The notes: generated from the letters alone by a model not told the origin. Shown: positions 34,228-45,034, counted from the stretch's first letter. The stretch: 52,206 nucleotides of DNA from a bacterium (GCA_021780195.1 JAJXZE010000019.1:1-52206), one strand, 5' to 3'. Made by a program: numbers and translations.

Positions 34228-35172
34228 TTAATATGTGTAGTAGTCGACGAGGAGGCCGTTCTTGTCGAAGAGTTCCACGGTGTCATGATACTGGTCGAGA
34301 GGACTCGATCCCATCCAGACGCGCACTTCGTTCGAAAGAAAGTCGGGGTCCGCGTAGTGCGCGTTATAGCAGGAATGGTAATTGAAATGGTTCTGGAGAT
34401 ACTGGACGCAGGAGTAGTCGTTCGGCGGTATCTTCGAAAGATCCGGCGTACTACAGCCGCCGAGGGACATGATGTAATTCTGACAGACGCCCGTGAGTCC
34501 CTGGACCCCCGTCCGGTCGTCGTAAGGGCAGTTTGAAGGGAGGCGGGGCGTGAACTGCGACTGATTCGGGAGATAGCCGACGCACTTGTTGATGCGGAGG
34601 TTCACCGGCGCGGAGGTGGAATAGAGATTCACCGTGTCGCCGCTCTTCACGCGGATATCGCTCGGCGCATTGAGGCCCCACGGGTCATAATACACGATCG
34701 CCTGGGGCAGATACTCGCCGCCGTGATTCGCCTTGATCTGCCATCCGGTGATATCGACCGTCGTCGTGGGCGACGAAAGGTAGGTATACAAGCTGATCTG
34801 GCCGTAATAATAGAAGGTGCCGGGCGACACGGTACCGAAGCGCACCTCGTGGAAATAGGGCGAGAGTTCGCTTGCCGTGAAGCCGGGCGGGATCTGGCTC
34901 GGGTCGATCGCGGGCGCGGACGAAGTCGGCGCGGCGGGCGCGGATGCCGCTCCCCCGCCCGCTGTCCCTCCGCCCGAACCCGAACCCGAACCCGCACTGC
35001 CGCCCGAGGAATAGTTCGGGTAAAGCGAGAATGATCCGCGGGTCGACGAGGAGATCGTAAAGAACGATTTGAACGGCGCGAGGCCCTTCCCGATGATCCC
35101 CGATTGATAAATATAAAGCCCGACGCCGAGTACGACGATGATGAAAAAAATGATCTTTATTTTTGCTCCCAT
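34228..35172 (-). CDS. Secreted lamin-tail-domain-like protein with Gly/Ser and Ala/Pro linkers
   Basis: N-terminal TM; ITGWQIKANHGGEYLPQA...VELFDKNGLLVDYYTY. Confidence 0.65.
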   Translation of the reverse strand: MGAKIKIIFFIIVVLGVGLYIYQSGIIGKGLAPFKSFFTISSSTRGSFSLYPNYSSGGSAGSGSGSGGGTAGGGAASAPAAPTSSAPAIDPSQIPPGFTASELSPYFHEVRFGTVSPGTFYYYGQISLYTYLSSPTTTVDITGWQIKANHGGEYLPQAIVYYDPWGLNAPSDIRVKSGDTVNLYSTSAPVNLRINKCVGYLPNQSQFTPRLPSNCPYDDRTGVQGLTGVCQNYIMSLGGCSTPDLSKIPPNDYSCVQYLQNHFNYHSCYNAHYADPDFLSNEVRVWMGSSPLDQYHDTVELFDKNGLLVDYYTY

Positions 35173-35187
35173 GCGGTTCGGCGGCCC

Positions 35188-37695
35188 CTACGCCACGATA
35201 TTCACCAGTTTTTTGTCCACATAGATGACCTTTTTTACCGTTTTCCCCTCAAGCGCATTCTGTACCTTCCGGTTCCCGAGCGCAAGCGCCTTCGCTTCCT
35301 CCTCTCCGATCGACGATTCCGTTTCCACCGCGTCGCGGGTCTTCCCGTTCACCTGGAACACGAGCGTGATCGCGCTTCCCGCAAGGTGCGCGGGGTCGTA
35401 GGCGGGCCACGCCTCGCGGTGGATCGACGCGGCGTTGCCGAATCTCCCGCGCCATATCTCCTCCGCAAGATGCGGCGCGAAAGGAGCGAGGAGCTTGAGG
35501 AAAACCGTGAATTCTTCACGCGAGCCCTTCCCTTCCTCGATGGCTCTCAGCAAGATCATAAGCGCGGAGACCGCGGTGTTGTAGTGGAGATTTTCTATGT
35601 CTTCCGTCACTTTCTTGATGGCCCGGTGGAGCGCCGGCGCTACTGCAGGGGCAGGGGCAGGCGCGGGCGCGGGCGCGGGTTCGCGCGCGGCGCTTTTCAC
35701 TTTTCCGGCATCCTCCGCGGGCACAAGCGTCTCCGCGTACGCCCATACGCGCTTCAAGAACCGCTCGACCCCGAGCACGCCCGCGTCACGGAAATCGCCC
35801 CCCTGCTCGAAGGGCGCGAGGAACATGAGATACATCCGGAGAGTGTCGGCGCCGAAATTCGTGATGTACTCGTCGGGATTTATGACATTGCCCTTCGACT
35901 TCGACATTTTCGTGCCGTCCTTGATGAGAAGCCCGTGCGCGCGAAATTTCTTGAACGGCTCCTCGAACGCGACGAGTCCCCAGTCGTGGAGCGCCATCGC
36001 CACGAAGCGCACATAGAGAAGATGGAGCACCGAGTGCTCCGCACCGCCGGTGTAGAGGCGCATCGGGCCGTCATTTTCGGGCGGCAGCCACTTCGCGACG
36101 CGTGCGCCGTTGAGCGCCGCCGTGTCGTTCTTTGGATCAAGATAACGGAGGTAGTACCACGCGGAGTCGAGGAACGTGTCCGAAACGTCCGTCTCGCGCC
36201 GCGCATGGCCGCCGCAGGCGGGGCACTTCACCTCGTAAAAGGATTTTTCCGTGCCGAGGGGCGACACGCCCGTTCCCGTCGGACGGAAATTTTCGATGCG
36301 CGGCAGAATGACCGGCAGATCACTTTCCCCGACCGCATACCAACCCGGCATGTCCGCGCGCTCCCCCTTCCCGGCCGCCGCGCACGCGTCGCACCGGATC
36401 ATCGGGATCGGCGCGCCCCAGTAGCGCTGGCGGGAGATCAGCCAGTCGCGCAGACGGTACTGCACCTTTCGCTCGCCGCCGATCAGTTTCGTGATCTCCC
36501 GCTTGGCCTTCTCGGAATCCATGCCGTCGAACCGGCCGGAACCGGTCAGCACGCCCGTTTCTTCTGCCACCACCTGTACGACGGGCAGGCCGAACTTCTT
36601 CGCGAACGCAAAATCCCGCTCGTCGTGCGCGGGCACGGCCATGATGGCGCCGGTTCCCACATTGCCCAGGACGTAATCCGCGACCCATACGGGAATCTCC
36701 TTCCCGGTCGCGGGATTCACGGCCGCAAGCCCCGCCGGAACGCCCGTCTTTTCCTTCCCCTCGTCGATGCGCTCAAGCTCCCGCTTCGTCAAGCTTTCTT
36801 TCACATATTTTTTAACTTCCTCGGATGCCTGCCAGCCGGCGCGGAGCCACCGTTCCGCGAGTTCGGGAGAAACCACCATGAACGTCGCGCCGAAGAGCGT
36901 GTCGGGCCGCGTGGTGAACACCCTGAGGGATTTATTGCCGAGGCCCTGCGACGACGCCGCACCAGACGCCGCACCGGCGGCGCCCGCGGCAAGCGGAAAG
37001 TCAATGAGCGCGCCTTCGGAACGGCCGATCCAGTTCCGCTGGGCGATCTTCACTTTTTCCGTCCAGTCGATGCCGTCGAGCCCTTTGAGCAGGCGCTCGG
37101 CATAGTCGGTGATCTTGAAGAACCACTGCTCGAGTTCCTTCCGCACGACTTCCGTGCCGCACCGCTCGCACTTCCCTCCCTCGACCTGCTCGTCCGCAAG
37201 CACGGTTTGGTCCTTGGGACACCAGTTGACGGACTGCGTCTTGCGGTACGCGAGGCCCTTTCTGAACATCTGGACGAAGATCCATTGCGTCCACCGGTAA
37301 TACTCGGGGTCGTACGTCTCCACGCGCTCGTCCCACGCAAAGCCGTTGCCGATCGCCGCAAGCTGGCCGTAGAAACGCGGCGCGGCCTTCGCCGCCTGGT
37401 CCATGGGATGCACGCCGACTTTCATGGCGTAGTTCTCCGAATGGATGCCGAAACCGTCGAGGCCGATGGGTTCAAAGACGTCGTAGCCCTGCATGCGCTT
37501 CATGCGGCCGAAGATGTCGGCGCCCGTGAAAGCGTACATGTTTCCTACATGAAGCCCCTCCGCAGAAGGGTACGGGAACATCATGAGGTTGTAGAACGGG
37601 CGCGGGGCGCGATCGAGGTCGGGCTCGTAGATGCGCTCCGTGCGCCATATCTCCTGCCACTTTGGTTCAATCGCGCCCGGCTCGTATTTCGGCAT
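35188..37695 (-). CDS. leuS: Leucyl-tRNA synthetase
   Basis: PYPSAEGLHVGNMYAF, KMSKSKGNVINPDEYI, SDTFLDSAWYYLRY. Confidence 0.99.
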   Translation of the reverse strand: MPKYEPGAIEPKWQEIWRTERIYEPDLDRAPRPFYNLMMFPYPSAEGLHVGNMYAFTGADIFGRMKRMQGYDVFEPIGLDGFGIHSENYAMKVGVHPMDQAAKAAPRFYGQLAAIGNGFAWDERVETYDPEYYRWTQWIFVQMFRKGLAYRKTQSVNWCPKDQTVLADEQVEGGKCERCGTEVVRKELEQWFFKITDYAERLLKGLDGIDWTEKVKIAQRNWIGRSEGALIDFPLAAGAAGAASGAASSQGLGNKSLRVFTTRPDTLFGATFMVVSPELAERWLRAGWQASEEVKKYVKESLTKRELERIDEGKEKTGVPAGLAAVNPATGKEIPVWVADYVLGNVGTGAIMAVPAHDERDFAFAKKFGLPVVQVVAEETGVLTGSGRFDGMDSEKAKREITKLIGGERKVQYRLRDWLISRQRYWGAPIPMIRCDACAAAGKGERADMPGWYAVGESDLPVILPRIENFRPTGTGVSPLGTEKSFYEVKCPACGGHARRETDVSDTFLDSAWYYLRYLDPKNDTAALNGARVAKWLPPENDGPMRLYTGGAEHSVLHLLYVRFVAMALHDWGLVAFEEPFKKFRAHGLLIKDGTKMSKSKGNVINPDEYITNFGADTLRMYLMFLAPFEQGGDFRDAGVLGVERFLKRVWAYAETLVPAEDAGKVKSAAREPAPAPAPAPAPAVAPALHRAIKKVTEDIENLHYNTAVSALMILLRAIEEGKGSREEFTVFLKLLAPFAPHLAEEIWRGRFGNAASIHREAWPAYDPAHLAGSAITLVFQVNGKTRDAVETESSIGEEEAKALALGNRKVQNALEGKTVKKVIYVDKKLVNIVA

Positions 37696-37744
37696 AGGTA
37701 CTCATTATTGTAAGCCGCGCAGGACCTTTTCTCAACACCTGCGG

Positions 37745-38593
37745 CTATATCCCGAGCACGCGCGTCGCGTTCTCGTTGATCTGTGCCACCATCTCTTCGA
37801 CGGAAAGGCCCTTCAATGCCGCGAGGCGCTTCACCGTTTCCACGACGTACGCGGGCTCGTTGCGCTTCCCGCGGTAGGGCACGGGCGCCACGTACGGCGC
37901 GTCGGTTTCTGAAAGGATGCGGTCCGCGGGAATCATCGCAACAAGCGCATCGTAATCGTGCGTGAATGTGATGACACCGCCGAACGTGAATGAATAGCCG
38001 AGATCGAGGAGCGTCCGCGCGTCGTCCGCGCTCCCGGTGAAGAAATGCAGGATGCCCGGCGTGAGGCCGCTACCCGCTTCGCGGAGCATGAGGATAAGGT
38101 CGGCGAACGCGTCGCGGCAGTGGATCATGAGGGGCTTTCCCGTCTCGCGCGCAAGCGCGATCTGCGCGGCAAACGCCGCCTTCTGCTTTTCGACCTGCAC
38201 CGCGCGTGGTTCGTCCCCGCCAAAATGGAAATAGTCGAGGCCGCACTCGCCGATGGCGACGGCTTTCGGGTGCGTAAGAAGCGCGCGGTACGCCTCCGCG
38301 TCAAAGACCTCGCCGCGCGAGGTGAAGGCCTTTGCGGCCTCTCCCCCGCCGAGCTCCTGCGCGTCGTGATGGGACCGCGCCGTGTGGATCGGATGGAGGC
38401 CGACCGCCGCGAAGACGCCCTCGTGCGCGTCGGCGAGCGCGACGGCCGCGCGCGAGGTGTCGCGCTGGGTTCCGACCGTGACGAGGCGGACGCCCGCCTC
38501 GCGCGCGCGGCGGAGCACCTCCTCGCGGTCGGCGTCGTACGCCGCGAAGTGCGCGTGGGTGTGGGCGTCGAGGTACCGCATCGCCGCCGTCAT
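37745..38593 (-). CDS. tatD: TatD-family DNase/hydrolase
   Basis: YLDAHTHAHF, GLHPIHTA, IGECGLDYFH, SETDAPYVAP. Confidence 0.95.
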   Translation of the reverse strand: MTAAMRYLDAHTHAHFAAYDADREEVLRRAREAGVRLVTVGTQRDTSRAAVALADAHEGVFAAVGLHPIHTARSHHDAQELGGGEAAKAFTSRGEVFDAEAYRALLTHPKAVAIGECGLDYFHFGGDEPRAVQVEKQKAAFAAQIALARETGKPLMIHCRDAFADLILMLREAGSGLTPGILHFFTGSADDARTLLDLGYSFTFGGVITFTHDYDALVAMIPADRILSETDAPYVAPVPYRGKRNEPAYVVETVKRLAALKGLSVEEMVAQINENATRVLGI

Positions 38594-40044
38594 TTCGCGC
38601 GCGGAAAAAGCGGCTCGATCTTCACGGCGCGGACGGTGTCGCCCTCGCGGACGAGAGCCGCCTTGATCTTCTGCGAGGCGTCGGGGAGGAAGGGCGCGAG
38701 CATGTCCCCCACCGCGCCGAGGAGCGCCGTGAGGTTCGCGAGTGCGGCGCGGCGCGCGGCATCGTCATTGATCTCCCACACTTTCTTCTCGTTCACATAC
38801 CGGTCGCCGAAGGAGATTACTTCCCATACTGCGGCAAGCGCTTCGGGGAATTTCAGCGCGACGAGCTTCGCGCGCACCGCGCGGCGCGTATCCTCGATCA
38901 CGCCCGCGAACTCGTTGTCCGGCGCGCCCGCCCCTTCCGCGCCAAGCGCAGGCAGGGATTCCTCTTTTGCGGCAAGCGCGAGGACGCGCGCGGCAAAGTT
39001 GCCGAGGCCGTTCGCAAGGTCGCCGTTATAGCGCTCACGGAGTTTCGCCTCCGAGAAGTCGCCGTCCGCGCCAAACGGGATCTCGCGCAGGAGGAAGTAG
39101 CGGAGGCCGTCCGCTCCGTACCGCGCGGCGACGTCCAGCGGATCGATCGTGTTCCCGAGCGACTTCGAGATCTTCGTGCCGTTCAGCGTGAAGAACCCGT
39201 GCACTACGATCTGTCCGGGAAGCGGCAGGCCGGCCGACATGAGCATCGCGGGCCAGATGACCGCATGGAAGCGCGCGATATCCTTTGCCATCACGTGCAT
39301 GTCCGCCGGATGCTCCTCCCACCATTCGATGCCCACGGCGGAAATATAATTTACGAGAGCGTCCGCCCATACGTAGATCACCTGCCCGGGATCGTCCGGC
39401 ACCGGAATCCCCCAGTCGCGCTTTTCGCGCGAAAAGCTCACGTCCTCGAGTCCCCGCTCGACGAAGCTCTTGATCTCGTTGAACCGGTGCGCGGGCGCCA
39501 CAAAATCGGGATTTTCTTCGTAGAGTTCAAGGAGCGCCTTCTGATACTTCGAAAGGCGAAAGAAATAATTCTCCTCGACCACGAGCTCCGGCGCCGTCTT
39601 GTGGTCCGGGCAGAGCCCGTCCACGAGCTCGTCCTCCTTCAGAAACGCCTCGTGCCCCTTGCAGTAAAGCCCGCGGTATTCGCCGCGATAGATATCGCCC
39701 GCCGCCTCAAGCCGGCGCCAGAAATCTTTCACCACGGCAACGTGCCGCTCCTCGGTCGTCCGGATGAAGTCCGTGTTCGATATGCCGAGCTTCTCCCACG
39801 TGGACTGCCAGAGCGCGGCAAGCCGGTCGGTGTACGCATGGATCTCCTCGCCGGTTTTCTTCGCCGCATCCACGGTCTTCTGCGCGTTCTCGTCGACGCC
39901 CGTGAGGAAGAACACATTGTCCCCTTCCGCCGCGTGCCATCGCGCCAGGGTGTCCGCCGCAATCGTCGTGTACGCGTGGCCGATGTGCGGCTTGTCGTTC
40001 ACGTAATAGATCGGGGTCGTGATATAGAATTTCTCGCCGTTCAT
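38590..40044 (-). CDS. metG: Methionyl-tRNA synthetase (no C-terminal OB domain)
   Basis: FYITTPIYYVNDKPHIGHAYTTIAADTLAR; KISKSLGNTIDPLD. Confidence 0.98.
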   Translation of the reverse strand: MNGEKFYITTPIYYVNDKPHIGHAYTTIAADTLARWHAAEGDNVFFLTGVDENAQKTVDAAKKTGEEIHAYTDRLAALWQSTWEKLGISNTDFIRTTEERHVAVVKDFWRRLEAAGDIYRGEYRGLYCKGHEAFLKEDELVDGLCPDHKTAPELVVEENYFFRLSKYQKALLELYEENPDFVAPAHRFNEIKSFVERGLEDVSFSREKRDWGIPVPDDPGQVIYVWADALVNYISAVGIEWWEEHPADMHVMAKDIARFHAVIWPAMLMSAGLPLPGQIVVHGFFTLNGTKISKSLGNTIDPLDVAARYGADGLRYFLLREIPFGADGDFSEAKLRERYNGDLANGLGNFAARVLALAAKEESLPALGAEGAGAPDNEFAGVIEDTRRAVRAKLVALKFPEALAAVWEVISFGDRYVNEKKVWEINDDAARRAALANLTALLGAVGDMLAPFLPDASQKIKAALVREGDTVRAVKIEPLFPRAK

Positions 40045-41066
40045 GCCGCAATTCTCCGTTTTCCCGCCGACCATTCCTGGATGACCTCCTGGAAGACCCC
40101 CGCCGCCGGAACCGAGATGATGATCCCGAGTATGCCACCGACCTCCGCGCCTATCAGAAGCGCGACGATCACGATCACGGGATGGATGCCCACGATCCGC
40201 TGGTTCAGCAACGGCACGAGGATGTTCGCCTCGAACTGCTCCGCGATCACGAAGAAGATCAAGGTGTAGAGCGCGAGGGTAGGCGACGTGGTGAGGGCCG
40301 CGATCACGGCGATCGCGCCCGAAAGGAACGGCCCGACGAATGGCACGAGCTCGAAAATGCCCGCAAGGAATCCAATGAGGAACGCGTACTTCACGCCGAG
40401 CAGGGTGAGGCCTGCCCAGACCGTGAATCCGAAGATGATCGTGAGCAAGATTTGCATCCGGAACCATGAACTGATGAGGCGGCGCGACCGCTCGTAGATA
40501 CGGAGCGCGGTGGATTCATAGATCGGAGGAATCACCACTTTCAGGAAGCGCTCCACGCCGTCCTTGCTCAGACTCAGATAGAACGAACAGAGGAGCACCG
40601 CGACGGCGAGGCCGAGGCTCCCGAGCGCGCTCGAGAACGCATCGAGCGGTGAACCGGTTCCCGCGAAGAATTGGGTGGAGAATCTGCTCACGAGCGCCGA
40701 AACCGACTGCGACGCCTGCGCGGTGAATATCGAGGAGAGTCCCCCGGCCGCACCGCCCGCGGTCGCCGGCGCAGTTGCGCCCGAAAGGATGGAATTCAGC
40801 TCGACGATCACGATCGGCGCGAGCGAATAGACGATGAAAATAACGAAGAGGATGGCGGCGAGGAAGATGAGGATGACGCCGATACTCCGCGGCACCCTGC
40901 GCCGCTCAAGAAAATTCACAAGTCCTTCGAGGCCGGACGAGATGATAATGGCGAGGAAGAGCCCCAGGATGATCTGGCGGCCGAGGTAGAAAATGGCGGC
41001 CATCACGATGAAAATAAAAATCCGCCAGAGGCTCACCCACGAGATCTCGAATAAACGCGTTTCCAT
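40041..41066 (-). CDS. AI-2E family transporter
   Basis: Multi-TM; FLAGIFELVPFVGPFLSGAIAVIAAL; ATGA overlap with metG. Confidence 0.93.
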   Translation of the reverse strand: METRLFEISWVSLWRIFIFIVMAAIFYLGRQIILGLFLAIIISSGLEGLVNFLERRRVPRSIGVILIFLAAILFVIFIVYSLAPIVIVELNSILSGATAPATAGGAAGGLSSIFTAQASQSVSALVSRFSTQFFAGTGSPLDAFSSALGSLGLAVAVLLCSFYLSLSKDGVERFLKVVIPPIYESTALRIYERSRRLISSWFRMQILLTIIFGFTVWAGLTLLGVKYAFLIGFLAGIFELVPFVGPFLSGAIAVIAALTTSPTLALYTLIFFVIAEQFEANILVPLLNQRIVGIHPVIVIVALLIGAEVGGILGIIISVPAAGVFQEVIQEWSAGKRRIAA

Positions 41067-41071
41067 GGAGA

Positions 41072-42349
41072 TTAAAAGGTGAGTATTTTGGAGAGTTTCT
41101 TTTTTTCGCCGGCGCGGTACGGACCGATGGCGGCGAGATTCATCTTTTCGTTCCGGAACACGTCGCGCGCCGCCGCCCGAACCTCCTCCGCCGTGGTTTT
41201 CCTTATTCTATCGATAATCTTCTCCGGTGGCAAAAGGGTCCCCGTAAGGATCTCCTCTCCTCCGTAGAAGCTCGCCAGCTCGTCCGCGGTCTCGAGGCCC
41301 AGGATGATGCTTCCCGCCATATGGTCCTTGGTCCGGGCAAGCTCGTCCGCGGGCACGAGCGTATCCCTGAGCATCCGGCATTCGTCGATGACCGCCCGCA
41401 GGACGGTCTCCACCTTGGCATGGTCGACGCCCGCGGCGATCTCGAAGAATCCGTGGTCAAGCGAGAGTTCGGCGTCCGCGCCGAGATAATACGCCGCGCC
41501 GAGTTCCTCGCGGATTTTTTTCCAGAGGCGCGAATGCATGCCGCCGCCGAGGACGTCGGCGAGCACGCGGAGCGCATAACGACGCCGGTCGAAAAGATCG
41601 AATGCGCGGAACCCGAGCACGAGATGCCCCTGATCCGACTTCTTATACCTGACGAGGAGGCCGGGCTTCGTCTGGCGTTCGCGTGTCTTTTCCTTCGGCG
41701 CGCGGCGGCGGCGCGGCAGGCCTCCGAACGCGGCGCGTATCCGCGCAAGGACCGCCTTCTCGTCGAACCTCCCGGCGATCACGACCACCGTGCCGGACGT
41801 CACATACCGCGCGCGCCGGTAAGCCGCGAAATCATCCCGCGTGAAACGGCGCACGTTCTCCCTGGTACCGACGACATCCCATCCCGCCGGCTGGTCACCG
41901 TAGAGGAGCGCCAGGAGGAGATCCTGCACTTTCCTTGTCGGCGTATCCTCGTACATATTGAGCTCCTCCACGATGACGCCGCGCTCTTTCTCGATCTCCT
42001 CCGGTGCGAGCAGGGGGTGGAGATAGAGGTCGGTCACGATCTCCATGATCTTCTTCAGCTTCTTCGCTTCGGCCTTCGCCCAGTAGCCCGTGAATTCCTG
42101 CGACGTGAAGGCATTCGACTGGGCACCGAGCGCCGCGAATTCCTCGGCGATCATGCCGGGCCGCGGACGGAGCGCCGTCCCCTTGAAGGTCATGTGCTCG
42201 AGGAAATGAGAGATGCCGTTCAGACGCCTGGTCTCGTATTCCGATCCGGCCTCGACGAGCACGAGCACGCTCGCGGCGAGGGAGGATGCCTGCGGCACCA
42301 GCACGACCCTCAGACCGTTCGGCAATACGATCTTTCTCGGCGGCTTCAT
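41072..42349 (-). CDS. M16 family zinc peptidase
   Basis: LNGISHFLEHMTFKGT (HxxEH), LGGGMHSRLWKKIREELGAAY. Confidence 0.95.
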   Translation of the reverse strand: MKPPRKIVLPNGLRVVLVPQASSLAASVLVLVEAGSEYETRRLNGISHFLEHMTFKGTALRPRPGMIAEEFAALGAQSNAFTSQEFTGYWAKAEAKKLKKIMEIVTDLYLHPLLAPEEIEKERGVIVEELNMYEDTPTRKVQDLLLALLYGDQPAGWDVVGTRENVRRFTRDDFAAYRRARYVTSGTVVVIAGRFDEKAVLARIRAAFGGLPRRRRAPKEKTRERQTKPGLLVRYKKSDQGHLVLGFRAFDLFDRRRYALRVLADVLGGGMHSRLWKKIREELGAAYYLGADAELSLDHGFFEIAAGVDHAKVETVLRAVIDECRMLRDTLVPADELARTKDHMAGSIILGLETADELASFYGGEEILTGTLLPPEKIIDRIRKTTAEEVRAAARDVFRNEKMNLAAIGPYRAGEKKKLSKILTF

Positions 42350-43824
42350 TATGATTGCGACGTGATTGTTTGGATGTCGTCCGCGAAGCTCTGCGCCCGG
42401 TCGACCACGGCCTGCCCGTACGTCCAGAGGTAATTCTTCCACCGGCTCCCGGCGTAATACTTCGCCGCCGTGCACCGCTCCTGGCTCAGCGCCGCGCTGT
42501 AGACGGCCTTGCATCCCACCATGGCGTCCTTCAGGTAGAGCGCGGTCGCCACGAACGCGTCGGCGTTGTTCCAGGGCGACGATGGGTTGTTCCCGGTGAT
42601 CTGCGAAACCCCGCTCGCGTAGAGCATCCAGGTCGAAGGCACGAACTGCGCCGGACCCATCGCGCCCCCATAGACGCCGTCCGCGTTCGGACAGGACACC
42701 ATCATGCTGTTCGGGTCGAGATTCAGCGACTTCGTGATCTGGAGGAAGATCGGGATGTTCGACGGGCTCATCGCCGTCTTGTAGCTGCACTGGCCCACAT
42801 TCTGCCCGAGCGCCGACTCGCGGTCGAGGATCGCGAGAATGAACGCGGGATCAATGCCCGTCGCCGTGGACGCGACCTTCGCGTACTGGTAGGCGTCCTC
42901 GAAGGACATCTGGCCGCCGCCCAGAAGCTGGAAGATGCGGTTCCTGATCTGCGCCGCGGTGGCCTGCGTCTGCTGGAGCAGCTGCTGATACTTCGATTCC
43001 TGGCCCTTGGTCGCGGCAAGAAGCTGGGCCTTCTGGGTCTTCGTGCTCGCCACCTGCGCCGCCTGCGCCTGCTGGTACTCCGCCGCGCTCGCGGCATCTG
43101 CCTTCGATGCCATGTACTGCTGTTCCTGATCCTGCAGTTGGGATTGAAGATCCGTGACCTGCTGGACCGCCACGCGGAGATTGTCCTGCACGAGGGCGAT
43201 ATTCTGCGTGTCACCCCAGAAGTCGGAAAGCCGCGGACTCCTCAGGAACACCTCGATCAAGCTCACCCGGTCCGTCTCGTATAAACTCTGGACAAGATTG
43301 CCGATCGCCGCCTTCTTGTTCAGGATATCCGCCTGCGTGGCAGTGATCTGCGTCTGGGTCGAAGCGATCTGCTGGTCAAGCTGACGGATGGTGAGCGTCG
43401 TCGCCTGGATCTGGAGGTTGAGCTTCGCGACTTGCGCGTTCAGCTGGGAGATCTCCCCGTTCAGCGTATTCCCCTGCTTCTGATAGCTCGCGATCTGGCC
43501 TTCGTACTGGTTGATCTGCGCCTCAAGTTGCTGGAGCTGATTCTGGAGATTGTTCCGCTCCGCGACCGGATCGGTCGAGGTCGCCGCGCCCGTACCGGAT
43601 GCCTGCGTGAAAATGGTGGGCGCCGCCACGGAGCCAAAAAGCAGGGACGCGACGCCGCCGCACACGATGACCGCTTTCATGATTTTACCGACCGGGATCC
43701 GGAACGACCGGACGCGGGAAAGATTGAGGCGCCGCACCGGATCGCGGAACGCGCTCCACCGGACGCCCTGTCCGTTTTGCGGCACCACGTCGCCCAAAAC
43801 CTTCGGTCGGAGAGGCCTCTGCAT
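42349..43824 (-). CDS. Coiled-coil + MltB/SLT-like lytic transglycosylase
   Basis: Long coiled coil then FILAILDRESALGQNVGQCSYKTAM...GGAMGPAQFVPSTW. Confidence 0.88.
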   Translation of the reverse strand: MQRPLRPKVLGDVVPQNGQGVRWSAFRDPVRRLNLSRVRSFRIPVGKIMKAVIVCGGVASLLFGSVAAPTIFTQASGTGAATSTDPVAERNNLQNQLQQLEAQINQYEGQIASYQKQGNTLNGEISQLNAQVAKLNLQIQATTLTIRQLDQQIASTQTQITATQADILNKKAAIGNLVQSLYETDRVSLIEVFLRSPRLSDFWGDTQNIALVQDNLRVAVQQVTDLQSQLQDQEQQYMASKADAASAAEYQQAQAAQVASTKTQKAQLLAATKGQESKYQQLLQQTQATAAQIRNRIFQLLGGGQMSFEDAYQYAKVASTATGIDPAFILAILDRESALGQNVGQCSYKTAMSPSNIPIFLQITKSLNLDPNSMMVSCPNADGVYGGAMGPAQFVPSTWMLYASGVSQITGNNPSSPWNNADAFVATALYLKDAMVGCKAVYSAALSQERCTAAKYYAGSRWKNYLWTYGQAVVDRAQSFADDIQTITSQS

Positions 43825-43851
43825 ATGCTCCTATTATAACGGAGCGCGGGG

Positions 43852-44502
43852 CTATTTGGTATCCTCGGTCTTCTCCGCGGCGCGCTCGGCCTTCTTCTCC
43901 TCCGATTCCACCTTGACGTCGGCCACATCGACGGGCGCCTCCACCTTCTCCTCCTCCTTGACCGGCGGAAGGGCCGTCACAATCGCGGAATCAGGATCGG
44001 CGTGGATCGTGACGCCCTTCGGCACCGCGAGATCGCGCACGTACACGCTCTTGTTCACGTCGTCGAGCACCGAAAGGTCGACGGTGAGCCGGTGCGGAAG
44101 GTCGTTCGGCAATGCTTCCACCTCGATCTCGAGCATTGATTTGTTGACCACCGCCCCTTTCTCCTTCACCGCCGCCGCGACCCCCGTGAATTCGACGGGC
44201 ACCCGCGTCCTCATCTTCTCGTTCATCTTCACCTGGTAGAAATCAATGTTCGTGAATTCCCCCGTCACGTAGTCGCGCCCCACCTCGTGGATCACAACCG
44301 ATTTCTTCTCGCTTCCCGCGTGGAGTGTCACCACGGTGCTCGTTCCCGCTTCCCTGAAGATCTTCCCGAACTCCTTCGCGGGCACCGCGAAATGCTCGTT
44401 CTTCACTTTGTGGCCGTAGAGCTCCGCGGGAATAAGACCCTCCTTCCGGAGCGCCTTCGCCGATTTCGCCTTCAGGTCACGTGTATGCACCGCTAATTCC
44501 AT
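43852..44502 (-). CDS. rplY: 50S ribosomal protein L25 (CTC type)
   Basis: RKEGLIPAELYGHKVKNEHFAVPAKEF...; acidic C-terminal tail. Confidence 0.92.
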   Translation of the reverse strand: MELAVHTRDLKAKSAKALRKEGLIPAELYGHKVKNEHFAVPAKEFGKIFREAGTSTVVTLHAGSEKKSVVIHEVGRDYVTGEFTNIDFYQVKMNEKMRTRVPVEFTGVAAAVKEKGAVVNKSMLEIEVEALPNDLPHRLTVDLSVLDDVNKSVYVRDLAVPKGVTIHADPDSAIVTALPPVKEEEKVEAPVDVADVKVESEEKKAERAAEKTEDTK

Positions 44503-44671
44503 AGGGAGCAGTATAGCAGAAACGGCGCGGAATGCAACCCGCGGCGCTATCCTCACCATGCCTTTCTCGCTCGCACAAACCAGTTCGCTCAAAAGGCATA
44601 GCAAGGATTTTCATCCTTCCATAATATAAAAGGAAAGGGCCGCCGAAGCGACCCCATATTACCAGTCGTAA

Positions 44672-44926
44672 TCATGACTCTTCGATGCCGCGGTTAATAA
44701 ACACCAGGGCATACAGCGCGAGGAGCGCACAAAGGGTCAGAAAAAACAGTTCCATTTGTTTCGTCGGGGCCAAAAAGGCCACCTCGAGGAAGGTGATGCT
44801 GGCCACGGCGCCTGCCAACCCCGAAAATACCATACGCTTTGGTTTGAGATGGCCCCAAATAGCCCAAAATCCAAGGACCACCGCAACAACGCTTAGCACC
44901 ACGGCAAAAACGAACAGAAGCGTCAT
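44672..44926 (-). CDS. Small membrane protein, unknown
   Basis: GGAGGGGAGTATGACG start; three hydrophobic segments. Confidence 0.65.
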   Translation of the reverse strand: MTLLFVFAVVLSVVAVVLGFWAIWGHLKPKRMVFSGLAGAVASITFLEVAFLAPTKQMELFFLTLCALLALYALVFINRGIEES

Positions 44927-45034
44927 ACTCCCCTCCAGGGTCGATCAAACTCATCGGGTAATACCCGATGGCTGTGATTAGCATGGCACAGTCAAACCAC
45001 GTCGTCAAACTAGAATCGAGGTTTTCCCGCGGGA

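Noticed and set aside
35104-37713. 869-aa plus-strand ORF
   Set aside because: Antisense shadow of leuS with no recognisable protein features.
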